Positions 50,724 through 62,938 of a stretch of DNA of 64,000 nt are shown here, in pieces (position 1 is the stretch's first letter; the number at the start of each line of letters is the position of its first letter). The notes beneath the pieces are model-generated. The model made no database searches and had not been told where the DNA came from. It was given only the letters and a program-made list of their open reading frames with translations. The stretch spans positions 16,120,001 to 16,184,000 of the forward strand of contig CM106586.1 in assembly GCA_048013815.1 (NCBI GenBank). Reading direction: 5' to 3'. The DNA comes from Setoptus koraiensis (taxonomy: Eukaryota; Arthropoda). The position numbers and the translations under genes were made by a program.

Positions 50724-53351
50724 ATGACCATCATTCTTTTTCTTATTGATACTAGTTCATCTATGAACCAGCGCGCTTATTTGGGTGCCAGGCCAACATT
50801 ATTAGAAGTAGCTAAGGATGCCGTGGAAAAGTTCCTCAAATCGCGTCAACGTGATCCAGCCAGTAGGGGTGATAGATATATGCTGTTATCATTTGAGGAT
50901 CCTCCAAGCAATATTAAGGCGGGCTGGAAGGAGTCGCACTCTACATTCATGAACGAATTAAAACATTTAAACGCATCTGGTATGACCAACATGGGCTCAG
51001 CCTTGAAGAATGCCTTCGACTTGTTAAATTTAAACCGTATGCAATCAGGTATAGACATGTACGGTCTTGGTAGGTGCCCTTACTATTTAGAGCCTTCTAT
51101 AATAGTTGTTATAACTGATGGCTCTAAACTTAATAATCAATTAGGTGTACAAGACGAACTAATTCTACCAATGCAATCGAATGTACCCGGTAGCGAGTTA
51201 ACTCGCGAACCATTTAGATGGGATCAAAGATTGTTTAGTCTGGTACTTAGGCTCACCGGTGCTCCACCGATGGATAATTCGCCAAATACAGGAATTAATT
51301 CTATGCCACTAGATCACTCACCTATTGGTGCTATGTGCGCTGTTACATCCGGTAGATCTTATTCTATCACATCGCAGAGATCGTTAATACAAAGCATTGA
51401 CGCTCTTGTGCAAAAAGTTCAAAGTGGTGTTGTGATACAATTTGAAAAAATTGGCCCCGATCCGCCGCCCATAGAGGACGCAGATGTTGCCTCTCACAAT
51501 AACAATAATATCCAATCATCAGATCATACCATAACAAATGAGACTGCAATCAATCATCATAACAAGCAGCCACCAACATCGGCTTCCAACAATGTTAATC
51601 CTTCAGCTAGTGGCAATAATGGTGTTACATCCACACTACCGGCTCCGAACGCTTCTACCCTTCACCCTGTCCCACCTCCCGTACCCTCTGTCCCTCCTAT
51701 ATCACTTCATCATGACCAGCAACAGCCAGTACCCCTGTGGCATGTTTGTAGGTCTATGATATATGTCCAACGCTCTGCACAAAAAGGTTTCGCCATCGGA
51801 CATTGGCCCATTCCTGAAGCATTTTGGTGTGATCAAACTCTCAATAATTTACCCCCAAGAACAGCTCATCCAATAGTGAAATTTACTTGTGTTAATACGG
51901 AACCTCACGTCATGGACAGTTTACCGTTTGACAAATACGAACTGGAATTATCACCACTGACACAGTATATTTTATCAAGAAAGCAACCACATGTTGCCTG
52001 GCAAGTCCATATTAGTAATTCAGGAAGAACTAACGAACTAGGTCCACCTTTTGGTTATCTCAAAGCCGCCACAAATATGGCCTGTGTTAATTTATTCGTA
52101 ATGCCTTATAATTATCCAGTTTTATTACCTATATTAGAGGAATTGCTCAAGAAACCGCAACCACAACATCCGTCTCAACATCCCAACAAACAGTTAAGGT
52201 CTGAATGGAGAATAGCATTCGATGAGTATCTCAAAACCATGCCTCCATATTATGCCGGTCCACTTAAACGAGCAATGCAAAGGATGGGTGCTAATGCCAG
52301 TCTGGTGCCTGACAGCATCGAAGCAAATTGTATGAGCTACGCTGTTCATGGACATCTTAAACGTCTAAAGAACATTGCCAAGGCCGAATTTGAAAAATTA
52401 GTTGCATCGGTATCGCAACCAAGGCCCCAAAATATAGATACAGTCAGAGTATTGCAATGTGGTAGCAGCCTAAAAGCTCAAGTAGATAGTACTTCTTATG
52501 TTAACATGAGATGCACAGGTAGACCTTCCTCCTCTTTTTACTATAGATATGCTACTATGAAAAATGAACTTAATGAATTTACAAACTTCACGATGAGAAT
52601 ACGCGATGGAGCCTCGATGTCGAGTAACGAAAACCTTAGATCAATGCAGTCATACCGTAACCCTTATGATATAGACCGGAAAGATCTCATAGATCAGATA
52701 TATTGGATGCGGACCAATTTCATGCAAGCACCCTCAAGAGTGAAATATAGAGATGAAGATCAAATACACTCTCTCCCAGTTGCTCAAATGGGTAACTATC
52801 AGGACTATTTGAAGAAACAGCCAATGCCTCTTAGAGAGTTGGAGTCAACCCCTGTACGTCAGCACATGTTTGGAAATCCTTTTAAAATAGACAAGAAGGG
52901 TATGATGGTGGATGAGGCTGACATTGATCTCGCCAGTGCATCACCCAAGAATAAAAAAGTGAATCCAAATCAACGACGCCGCGGGCCTTTGCCGAAAGAT
53001 TTCATGGTATCAAATTCATACAGCTGGACAAAATCACCTTCTGCCTCACCTAATCCACAAAGAGAAGATCAACAAAACGGTCAAATTGTGGTAATCCAAA
53101 ATGGTTCTGCTTTAGATCTGAACACACCACCTCAACAATTTCTTCGGCCTAACACACAAGATTTGGAACTCAGAAGCGAGATATTCAAACTTATAAGGAA
53201 GCCCGGATTGAATTATGAACCTGTTCTAAAGCAGTTGTCACAGCTGAAGGGTGACAAACGAAAATTCTTGGTCGAGGAAACTATTACTGAAGCAAAGAAA
53301 TTTAAAAAAGCTTCACTAGTCGAAACTCTGATACAACTTATGACTGATTGA
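50724..53351 (+). CDS. INTS6: Integrator complex subunit 6, intronless
   Basis: This single exon encodes 875 residues, close to human INTS6 (887). The nuclear protein links Integrator to PP2A and takes part in snRNA 3'-end formation and attenuation of paused transcription. The N-terminal von Willebrand A domain (about 1-230) opens MTIILFLIDTSSSMNQR with an intact MIDAS motif DTSSS. It continues TLLEVAKDAVEKFLKSRQRDP, GMTNMGSALKNAFDLLNLNR and SIIVVITDGSKL. A Pro/Asn/Ser-rich insert (about 250-335) precedes the conserved FAIGHWPIPEAFWCD and PHVAWQVHISNSGRTNELGPPFGYLKAATNMACVNLFVMPYNYPVLLP blocks. The C-terminal INTS6 domain reads LRSEIFKLIRKPGLNYEPVLKQL. There are no introns and AATAAA follows within 25 nt of the stop. 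Confidence 0.95.
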   Translation: MTIILFLIDTSSSMNQRAYLGARPTLLEVAKDAVEKFLKSRQRDPASRGDRYMLLSFEDPPSNIKAGWKESHSTFMNELKHLNASGMTNMGSALKNAFDLLNLNRMQSGIDMYGLGRCPYYLEPSIIVVITDGSKLNNQLGVQDELILPMQSNVPGSELTREPFRWDQRLFSLVLRLTGAPPMDNSPNTGINSMPLDHSPIGAMCAVTSGRSYSITSQRSLIQSIDALVQKVQSGVVIQFEKIGPDPPPIEDADVASHNNNNIQSSDHTITNETAINHHNKQPPTSASNNVNPSASGNNGVTSTLPAPNASTLHPVPPPVPSVPPISLHHDQQQPVPLWHVCRSMIYVQRSAQKGFAIGHWPIPEAFWCDQTLNNLPPRTAHPIVKFTCVNTEPHVMDSLPFDKYELELSPLTQYILSRKQPHVAWQVHISNSGRTNELGPPFGYLKAATNMACVNLFVMPYNYPVLLPILEELLKKPQPQHPSQHPNKQLRSEWRIAFDEYLKTMPPYYAGPLKRAMQRMGANASLVPDSIEANCMSYAVHGHLKRLKNIAKAEFEKLVASVSQPRPQNIDTVRVLQCGSSLKAQVDSTSYVNMRCTGRPSSSFYYRYATMKNELNEFTNFTMRIRDGASMSSNENLRSMQSYRNPYDIDRKDLIDQIYWMRTNFMQAPSRVKYRDEDQIHSLPVAQMGNYQDYLKKQPMPLRELESTPVRQHMFGNPFKIDKKGMMVDEADIDLASASPKNKKVNPNQRRRGPLPKDFMVSNSYSWTKSPSASPNPQREDQQNGQIVVIQNGSALDLNTPPQQFLRPNTQDLELRSEIFKLIRKPGLNYEPVLKQLSQLKGDKRKFLVEETITEAKKFKKASLVETLIQLMTD

Positions 53352-53375
53352 GTTTAAATTCTACATAGGTTATCA

Positions 53376-53381
53376 AATAAA
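53376..53381 (+). terminator. poly(A) signal of INTS6
   Basis: AATAAA starts 25 nt after the INTS6 stop codon. The 3' UTR should be very short. Confidence 0.6.
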
Positions 53382-53421
53382 ACTGAAACCAAATCAGGTT
53401 CACCTGTGCATGTTCATTCTT

Positions 53422-53427
53422 TTTATT
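53422..53427 (-). terminator. poly(A) signal of Rab GDI
   Basis: AATAAA on the minus strand lies about 50 nt past the GDI stop. With the INTS6 signal only about 45 bp away, the convergent transcripts barely overlap or just abut. Confidence 0.6.
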
Positions 53428-53475
53428 GAACTGAAATAACTTATCCAGTTAATGAGGATGTATATTCTTCTTTCA

Positions 53476-54807
53476 TTACTCTTCTTGATTCAGGTCGGAA
53501 ATAACCTTGCTGAAATCGAAATCCTCTCCTGTTCCTTTCTTATAAATTTGCAAGACGTCCTCGCAAGTTTCTTCAAAGTGGGATGTGGGGTCGAATGATT
53601 GCGATATGAATATCTGGCTTTGATGCCCATCATCTTTTGCTTTGAAAACGTCGCTAACACTGAAGAATTTTTGTTTGATGGTCCCAAGCAATTCTAAAGC
53701 AGGCATAATTTCTCTTTCTGGTTGTGATGTCTCAACAGTGGTACTCACCATGGCGACAAACCATCCTTTAGCAGCTACCTGGTGGGTGTATGAAACTAGT
53801 GATACGTAAATGTCTGACTTGCGTCCCAACTGCTTCTGAGGAATGATGATTTGACATGAAAGCGAATCTTTTGTATTGGGTATTGGATGATTTAGTAGAC
53901 ATATACATCTAATGACTTGGCCAACTTTCTCAACCTTATCGGGAACGTAAGAAGGATCGCAGTATAGCTGCTTACAATAAGCCTTCTCATCGCCACTTCT
54001 AATACCGATTGCCTTGCCCGATTCGTCGTATAAAATTTCATCAACAGACTTATCAAGCATGTAAGTGCCCCCATAAATGGCAGATAGCCTGGCAAATCCT
54101 TGTGGCAACTCCCCTAGACCATATAGTGGATATAGATAGGGGCTCTTACCATAGCGAGCCAGTGATTCGCTGTAAAGCTTGATACGATTAATAAGATCGC
54201 TACATGGCTGATTGAGATATTCCTCATCTCTAAAAAGAGCCAATGCGTGACCAGTAAATTCAGCTGTCTGAGGCTCAAGACCAAACTTTTCGTATAGTTT
54301 TGCTGAAGTCGTAGTGTTCGGATCGATGTCTTTCCATGTTTTTTGATCGTTGAAGTCAAAATTTTGAACAAAGATCAAGAATGAGCGAAAGCGTCTTTTT
54401 TCAAATAGACCCATAAGGCTGGACGCCAGTGCTTCTTTTTCGTCAGCTGGCACCTTTGAAATTTTTCCTCCCTTGTAGACATAGCTGCCCTCTATGACCT
54501 TGAACTCAAGGTACTTGGTGACACCGGTATGAATCAATAGCTTGACCAATTGTCCGTTAGCCATTAAAAATTTGGGAATAAGATCGACGTTCCAATCACG
54601 AGATCTGCCATACGCCTCTAGTGACGAGGTTGGCGTTTCAAACTTGGCGAATAGATCCTCTAATGGTGTAATGGAGGCCGATTCTGCCCCGTAATATTTG
54701 TTCCTGTCAACATGTAATACTTTTTTGCCACTAACTGACAGCATGCCAGAGAGAATACACTCTTTTAGGCCGGTTCCAAGAACAATAGCGTCATAGTGTT
54801 CCTCCAT
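53476..54807 (-). CDS. Gdi: Rab GDP-dissociation inhibitor, intronless
   Basis: This single exon encodes 443 residues, the usual GDI length (447). GDI extracts prenylated, GDP-bound Rab proteins from membranes and keeps them soluble for recycling. Visible are the N-terminal [38 protein letters not shown], the Rab-binding platform with [49 protein letters not shown], and [41 protein letters not shown]. The C-terminal lobe has [29 protein letters not shown]. Length and the absence of the long insert separate it from Rab escort protein. The ATG at 54807 gives the standard family start. Confidence 0.96.
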   Translation of the reverse strand: MEEHYDAIVLGTGLKECILSGMLSVSGKKVLHVDRNKYYGAESASITPLEDLFAKFETPTSSLEAYGRSRDWNVDLIPKFLMANGQLVKLLIHTGVTKYLEFKVIEGSYVYKGGKISKVPADEKEALASSLMGLFEKRRFRSFLIFVQNFDFNDQKTWKDIDPNTTTSAKLYEKFGLEPQTAEFTGHALALFRDEEYLNQPCSDLINRIKLYSESLARYGKSPYLYPLYGLGELPQGFARLSAIYGGTYMLDKSVDEILYDESGKAIGIRSGDEKAYCKQLYCDPSYVPDKVEKVGQVIRCICLLNHPIPNTKDSLSCQIIIPQKQLGRKSDIYVSLVSYTHQVAAKGWFVAMVSTTVETSQPEREIMPALELLGTIKQKFFSVSDVFKAKDDGHQSQIFISQSFDPTSHFEETCEDVLQIYKKGTGEDFDFSKVISDLNQEE

Positions 54808-55239
54808 GATAGTTGAAATAGATGAATTGGTATGGGGTTAGCAGCAATAGAATTGTATTAGATGAACGACGATGACAATCTAATGATATCTAATATCTAA
54901 TGATGATGATGATGCTGTTGTTGCTGTGTCCTATCGGCCTGGAAGTGGATACAAATAAATAGAAGATTACGCAATAACTACTGCTACTACTACGGTGTGT
55001 GATTGGGTGTGCAATGGACACAGGACAATATCGGTGATAATATTATATAATGATATAATGTTGATAGTGTTATTATTATTAATACAAGTACCAAGAGTGA
55101 CGGTTTACTTCCTTCGGTTTGAGAAAAGTAGGAGTATCAAATAATAATGCCACAATATTATTAGTGGTGCTGCTATCGCTAGTTTATAGAACAGCCGCCG
55201 CAACGAGCGAGCAAGGGGGCAACCATACAAATTGAAAGA

Positions 55240-55241
55240 AA

Positions 55242-55275
<34 letters not shown>
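55240..55275. repeat. CA microsatellite
   Basis: A nearly uninterrupted CA tract with a CACG break near its 3' end. Confidence 0.85.
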
Positions 55276-55280
<5 letters not shown>

Positions 55281-55670
55281 GGCTGTTACAGTGGTAGTGG
55301 ACAGACGCACACACAGTGTGAGTTGCACCAAGTCACACACGCACACAATTGGCAGGATGAGTAATTGGTTGTCCTGCCGCCGCTGACACTGAAATGAACT
55401 AGATCGGCAGGAAGCAGTTGCAGTGCACTCTAGTGGAGCACACCAGAGCAGTGGCGTAACTGCCGCCGCTGAGGCTGCATGAGTTTGAGTGTGTGTGTGT
55501 GCGTGTGCGTTTGTCGCACACAACAGCCATAGATTGGTAAAAATAGTAGCACACAATTGGATGACGTTTAACCACTGCGAGCCGTCCCTGTTGCACCAGC
55601 GACTTGGCTTGTTTCGGCCGCACGCCTCAGCTCGAGAGTGTCGCACATTCTTTTGGTAACGCCAGTACAA

Positions 55671-55702
<32 letters not shown>

Positions 55703-56090
55703 CACAACAGGCGGCAGTATCGCACGCACGGGGGCGCACACAAATTATCTGGGGGCGGCACGCAAAAGCGGCGATCAGCTGTGGCAGCTCGATCGCCGCA
55801 ATGTATTGCGTAATATCAACAATATTAGCGTTCACAATTGTCAGTATGATTTTGTCACGAATCAGTAGAAAATAAGCAAAAAGAAAAAAGAAAAGCACGC
55901 TTCTGTTTTGTCGTGCAGCGATGTAAAATATTCAACAATATGCTGACAATATGTGTGCCTCCATATATTGCAGCTCGGCGGATCGCACGAGCTGTGATAC
56001 GTACAGAGGGCGCACAAGCCATATTGCACATCTGTAACATCTGTACACTTCACAATTCAAACAATTGTCGCAATTACGCGTGTTACGGTT

Positions 56091-56158
56091 GGCGAGCTCA
56101 CGCCGGCGAGCTCAAGCCGGCAAGCTCAAGCCGGCAAGCTCAAGCTGGCAAGCTCAAG
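56091..56158. repeat. 14-bp minisatellite (GGCAAGCTCAAGCC), about five copies
   Basis: Five units in register. The first two carry GGCGAGCTCA and the last has a CTGG variant. Confidence 0.8.
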
Positions 56159-57307
56159 CGCTCACCTATCGAGTGACGGCCGAGGGAGGGCGCAAGTTGC
56201 TTCGCGCGATGCGCCGCCAAACTAGCCGGCCTGTCTGTCTGCCTGTCTGCCACCTAGCTGACAGGCTGCTAGTTAAACGTCAATGGTGTGACAACAATAA
56301 ATTAACATGTAGTCCAAGTGGGCAAAAACAGTGGCAACTATAACTGTTTGCACAATTATACCAGTTACAAGATACACATTACATACATAACACGACAGCC
56401 AATACAATGGCCGAATATGAGCCACAGACATATGACACTTGAGGGCGGCCAGCTAACACTAATGAAACAAGCGAACAGAGCGCCTCTTTGTTGTTAGTCT
56501 GTTGCACCGGCTCAAGAGGCTCGCCAGAGCTCTCCCTTTTGGTCTAGCAGCTATGCTAATGGTCTGCTGTTGGTCTTGTGCCCTGTATATTCATATCTGG
56601 TGCGTATCGTATTAGTGAGCGCCGCTAACGTATTTATAAGCTCGGCGGGGCTTCGCTTGGGGGCTGCCACAAGACACACAGCACACAAGCGAGTGGCCAC
56701 GATATAAATGATGGACGAGCAATGCTATATATTGACAGGCTATCAGCTCACACGACGGCAATGATGATGATGATGATGATGATGCAATCAGATGATCATA
56801 ATCAGATGACCAAAGATAATTTCTGGTTGTGTGCTCTATGTCTAATAGAATAGATTGCACAAGCTTAGAGATTCATCATCCATCTTGTGCTATCGCGGCT
56901 GTCTTGATTAGGTTGAGTTGGTAGATATTCTTCCGCATCAATCGATTCATTTTCTACTCTATGCACTTTACTAGCGATAGCAATAGTGTTGTTGCTTACA
57001 GCTCAACTTGCCGCGAGCTCGTGTTTGTCAAGACACAAACAACGCCCAACCATCCAGTGGCCAAGATGATGGGTTTGTGCACTGGACATATATAAACGAT
57101 ATAAGCCAAGCTAGCCTTATCACAAGTTGTTTAAGAGGAACAACAAATAAGACTATGCAGAATTGATTAGAGAAGGCGAAAAAGTCAATCTAGGCCACAC
57201 ATGTGATGCTTGTCCACGCTGTCGCACTCAGGCGACAATTTGGCCCAACTGGCCATTCAACTAGATCGTGGCCACACCACTACCGGACATAGACACAGCA
57301 TGCTTAT

Positions 57308-57365
57308 ATCTAGTTTTGTCTAGTCTTGCCTGGTATTGTCTAGTTTCGCCTAGTCTAGTCTAGTC
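57308..57365. repeat. Degenerate TCTAGTYTYG repeat
   Basis: TCTAGTTTTG, TCTAGTCTTG, TCTAGTTTCG and CCTAGTCTAG follow one another with roughly ten-base spacing. Confidence 0.65.
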
Positions 57366-58564
57366 GGCTTTGCATTGCGCTTGACGATAAGCGTCTATCG
57401 ACGCTTCAATGAGCAACTGTTTCGTTGTGCGGACATGCCGACCAACATGGAAGGCAGAGGCTTGGGCAACCAAGTGGGGACCAAATTCAACAAGACCTCT
57501 CTAATAATCGTATAATCTTTTGAGCGTGCGATGCGATTTCACTTCGAACAAGCTTGAGCTGCATCAAATCTTTGAAACTTTTTACTGTGGCATCGCTAAC
57601 ACTGTTGGCTAGTGCTGGTAAGTGACTGAAGAAGCAAAATAGCTGCCCATGTATCATAATGGTGATGAATTGTTCTCAACAAAACAAACTTACCGCTAGT
57701 TATATGTCAAAACGTTAAGTGCCCAAACCGGTGCATAACGTATTGGCATCATCACCATCATGCTCTTAAGCTCGACAAATTATGTACGAGTCATATAAGC
57801 ATGTAGCTCACAGATCACATGAGGTCTGGCAGATATTTTAATGATGGTAACTTGCGATTGATATAATCACTCACTGTGCACGCTGACAAAATCTGTTTAT
57901 CAGTGATGCTGGTTGTATTCTGGTTATCTGTTGGTGTGTGGGTGTTGAATATGTGTTATAAAGGCGCAACACTAGGTTATTATCGACAACTAGACAGACA
58001 GACAGACAGACAGAGGGAGAGTTTAGAGATAACAAGTTTCATTTGCACTCAATCACTCATTGGTTGTCTCGGTTATTCACGATCTGCCGATGCAATACCA
58101 ATAACAAATAGCGCGATACATTATTCTCTCGGCAAGACAAACAGCAGTCGTAACAAGTCGCTTTTCGCCAGAGCGAAGAAGCTTGTTGTTTGAATTGAGC
58201 TAACAAGACACTCAAAATACTGCTCATCTATGTTGCTGTTGTTGTTGTTGTCAGGGCCTTCGCATGGCTCTATCATGTAGTTCCCTCACTCACAAATACA
58301 CACACACACACACACACATTACCTAATGCGTCTATCGTTTTTTCTATAGAGTAAACTAGAGCGAAGCAATTACTCGACACTGAGAAGGGTTATATCGGAT
58401 ATCAATTTGTCTCATGAGCCACACACACACAAGTACACAAGCACATATAGACTCAAGTAGGCGCAAAAACGTCAATGATAGTCGTAGCGCCAACTCCGGT
58501 CCGCTAGTCTTTTTGTTGTTGTGTCTGGGCGGATGGCAGAGTCCTCTGTTTGGCTGCCTCACTG

Positions 58565-58588
58565 GCATATATATATATATATATATAT
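58565..58588. repeat. TA microsatellite
   Basis: About twelve TA units in the gene-poor region. Confidence 0.8.
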
Positions 58589-60905
58589 ACATATATAAGC
58601 TTATAATTTATAGTATACCAGTGTTACCCAAAGATGGAGAGACAGAGACAGAACGGTGCATAATAAATGCTCTAGTATTGTGCTCACTGACACTCGGGTT
58701 GATGGAATCAGGAGAAAAAATATCTGTTAGTGCGTGCTCTTCTTGCCATGATTCATAAATACTATTACAACCTTATCTCATTTGAACGGAAAGTATCAGA
58801 AATATTTATTATTATATTCGTAGATGGGCTACTTGAGCCAAACAAATGAGGTAGAGTGGGCCAGACAATAGTAGCGCCACCATTGAAGGTCATTTGGAGG
58901 ATCAATCGAACGGATGAAATTAACTGGGTTGATTCTGAAACCGTCGGCTCATTTATTTGCTCCGCCGAGCCTTTTATTCAAGCTGGCCCCTTTAAGTTCG
59001 TTCACAATTTGCTTTTTTACTGCCCCAGGACTATAACAGTTGCTAGTCGAGCGGTAGTAGTAGTAGTGGCAGCACTGACAGATACTATAAATGGCCAAAC
59101 ATATACACTTGAACTGTTAGTATGTGAAAACATTTTGTCTTGAAATTCAACCCGTTCTGGCATCGGCTGACTTCACCTATAGCTAGCCGTGGCCAGCTTG
59201 CTCACAAGTTAGATTGAGATAACCTCACTGGCTCGTGAGTGATATACACAGAACGAGAGAGATAGAGAGAGTGGAGCTTGAGTGATAGGTAGATGGGTAG
59301 TTAGACGAGCATATGTGCGTTCTGTCTGGATTTGAGAGAACGAAATGAATGGATGAGCAAGTTATCTCCATTAGTGCAACCGGCGCTTGCGAGTCGAGTT
59401 GTTCAGTTGTTCGAATCGTCGATGCATCACCATTCTGAGATGATGGACAAATCCTCTGATTTGTTCAAGAGATGGTGATCTTGTGTCGAACGCGAGTGGC
59501 CCGTGATGGTAGTTTCAACTAAATAGCCCAAATAAACGTATGTATAGTGTGCAATTAATATCCACCACTTCTATCAAATGTATTTGCAGCCAATACAAAC
59601 TTGTGTGCAAATGTGCAAGGGGGCGGCTTCCGTCTGGCGAAAACAAATAATCACGTTGTTGGCCAAGTCGCTAGTTCAATAACAACAACAGTAGTGCAGA
59701 TGGCGAATGTCTTGGTTGGCGATTCTGCGTGGCCTTGCGATTTTGTTTATATCGGGAAAGTCTCACTAGTTTCAGCTAGTTATCTATATCATGTGACGCA
59801 ATAACCGGCAGCAGCAGTAACACCAACAACGGCCTGGGCTTAAAGTGAGTTTTATCGACTATAGTTGTTTGTATTATAGCGAGTATAAGCTCTAAAGCTA
59901 ACTCGCCAGAAGGTTCACGTAGGAACGAGTTATCATTGTGTGTGTGTGATGCAGAATTAGCGATGAGCCAACACCACGTTTGTTTCTCTGACCTGTACGT
60001 GTCACCATTTTATTATCTACAGAGATAGTTCAACCAGTTGTTTTGACATGAGAACATCATACTTGTCAGAGAGGATCTTTTACACTGACGGCGCAACAAC
60101 AATAATAATCTATATACTGTAATATGCATGTAGCGGCCAGTGTTGGCCTTCGTTGGCCACCAGAGCGTGTGCACTATGGGCAAACATTCTTGTGGTGGTG
60201 GTGGTGTATGGGGGCAGAATATAAATGAATTGTGTTGATTGTGCCCTAACTTCATGCTTCATTGCTGTCAGTGACGTTTGTTGGCTAACACCCCCACATC
60301 CCGTACGGGCAACCTTCGTCCACCACTAGCACTAGGGACAGAAAATGATGATCGAACATTAAACATATCAAGCTCATTCGGTTGCTTTATACGAGATGTG
60401 TGAATATGTGACGCCAAACTAATACCATCGCGCCATATGTTAAGCTAACTAAATAAATGTTTATGGCCCAATTTTCACTCAAAATAGTTGATGATGTATG
60501 GCTAACGGTGTGGGCCCCAAGTGACAGCGCTTTATCTAGATGACAACAATGAAGCCGAGCGCGGCATCATGGTAATGACTGCAACCCTTTCGGCCTTAGT
60601 CCTTTATCATGTTATTGTACGCGCTCGGTGCACAGCGCTGATTAAGAAGCAGCTGTCGGGTTTTATGATAATAGCAACTTATGCATAACTGGCACACAAA
60701 CGGATCAACATTAGCACATGAATAGATTACGTCTGGCCAGGTTAATGAAAGCTATGACCCGTTGCGCAATCAGACACACAATTGTCGGATTATGTGTGCT
60801 GCAGTGATTGTTCCAAGATGAAATACGGTGGAGCTTCATGCTGGTGCCTCGGACAAAGGAAAGGACATGCCCGTTGGGCGCCACTTTGCGCCTCGACGTT
60901 ATAAG

Positions 60906-60932
60906 GAGAGAGAGAGAGAGAGAGAGAGAGAG
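60906..60932. repeat. GA microsatellite
   Basis: About thirteen uninterrupted GA units. Confidence 0.8.
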
Positions 60933-62938
60933 ATCACTGAATATTGCCCATGGGCCAGTCTTGGCCTGCCAGCGTGCTCGTCACCTGTCGGCTCAGTTTC
61001 ACATGCGATCTCCTACTGTCTCACCTTCAGAGGGCGATTCGTTGGGGGCAAAGTTACTGTGGCGGACCTTGTTAGAACGAAAATGGCTAGATGACGTGTC
61101 AGGGCGCTCTTCGATGAGAATTCAATTATGTGTTCGATGGAGCCCCGATGGATAATTTAGTGCTGCTTATGTTGTCGTCGCCTTGCACTGATTTCTCTCT
61201 GGTGGTCAGCGTGTGAAGCTGGCCCTGTTTGCGCCGGCCAGCAGTAATAGTACCCAGTGTCGCGCGTATAACGGTACATATAGCCACTGCCAAAACGGTG
61301 CTGGTGCTAGAGGTAGCAGCACTAGTAGCGGAAGAATGATACCAATTGACAATTGGTGCATGTTCAATTCAAACGAACAACGACTCTGGCACGCACTATG
61401 GTTAACACACACACACACACACGCACACACACACACACAGGGGTCTCGCCAACTGGCCATCTGGCGCAACATGGATGCAGTTTGTTTTAGTTTCGACACC
61501 TCAAGGTCGATCCGTGCCGATATACAGCGTCCAGTATTATTAGTGTCCATCTTAAACTAGAAAGTGAGGACACACAAGCGGCCAGCAATCGGTTTGGCCC
61601 TGACGGCCCTCTGTGCTAGCTACAGCGCCCCAATGAGGTGCGCCACTGGCGACCAGTTAGCTAGTTACTTGAACGGAAAATTTTCGTTATCGCTCACGAA
61701 CTAGTCTAATTCGCGTCTCTTGTTTCCAGGACAATCCGACAGGATAGATAATGGGAGATTGCGGCAGAAGGAGCCCACTTCTCTGTCCGTGTGTACAGGC
61801 CCAAGCTGAAGTGTTTTTTGTGTGACGTCGTCGCCGTCGCTCTTCATGCTCGTTTCATCGGCGACCATCGCTTAGGAGGGGACCCCAAATAAAGATGTAT
61901 AAGTGCGTACCCCCTCCCCCCCGACGCACACACACACACACACCTGACTCGTTAATGTAAGTGTTAGGACAATTGTCACCCCCGTACAAGCCCCCATCTA
62001 CATTACTGGCGGCTCTCAAGGAGGTCAAGTTGGTTAGCTTCTGTTGAAGTTGCCTCAATCAACTCTCTTATGTCTTAATAGACAACAATATTATTATTCT
62101 TATTATTATTATTGTCATTATTATTATTATCAAAAATATAAATATACCGATTCGCACCGCCAAGCGGACAAAGCATGAAGCTGAATTGGATAAAATTTTT
62201 GTCTAGATCCTGTAGGTGTTATCATAGAGAGGCGCGCACGCACACACAGCTACAAAGTTAGATGCTGCACTGCAGTAGCTTCAATGCAGTAGCAGAGGCA
62301 GTAGCAGCAGCTTCTCTGGAGTTGTTCGCACATATTTGTATTCACTCAGGCTTTACCAGTGCAAACCAACTACTGTTCTAATGCGCAACGATTGTGCACA
62401 CAACACACACACACATCAGTGCAAAAAGAATTTATATACGTTCGTCTCAATTTCAAAGCACGCAGGCAACAATAACAAAAACGAAAAAATTTGGCCCATT
62501 ACACACATTTCACAGACAGATAGATAGGATATATTATTAACAATAACAATATCTTTGCAATTGTTGTTACATCAATTATACATTATTTATTCGGATCAAG
62601 TATTCCCAATGAACAACAATTACTGATAACTTACAGCTGAACAATATTATCCAAAAGAGCGTTTCTCTGGCACGTAAAAAACGTTATCGTTGTTGTTTTC
62701 TTCAAACATTTGGCTGCAACCAACAACAAAGCAAGCAACACTATTGCTATTTATAATGATACATCAGAACAACAAACAACTCTCTTTTATGGATTGTAGA
62801 GAAAATCATTCGCATAATACAGTTGGTTACTAGTCAATCAATGCACTGATCAACAACAATATCGTCAACAATACCACCAAACACAACAACGTTCTCTAGT
62901 AACCTCTTAATTAATACATAATTCATCACCGAATCAAA

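Larger units (their letters stand above)
54808..62938. other. Gene-poor, microsatellite-rich region between Rab GDI and SYAP1
   Basis: I see no convincing gene in these 8.1 kb between two divergent genes. Simple repeats are frequent: CA at about 55240-55275, 58300-58318 and 61407-61440; GT at about 55490-55508 and 55672-55700; GAT at about 56761-56784; GACA at about 57992-58012; TA at about 58565-58588; GA at about 60906-60932; ATT near 62090-62130. There is also a 14-bp minisatellite (56091-56158). Open frames are low in complexity and have no family features. Composition is mixed, without the strong GC block seen at 13-24 kb. Confidence 0.5.

Noticed and set aside
55179-55898. 239-codon minus-strand open frame with Cys-Val and Thr-His repeats
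   Set aside because: The repeats come from CA/GT microsatellites. The frame has no domain and lies in repeat-rich spacer DNA.
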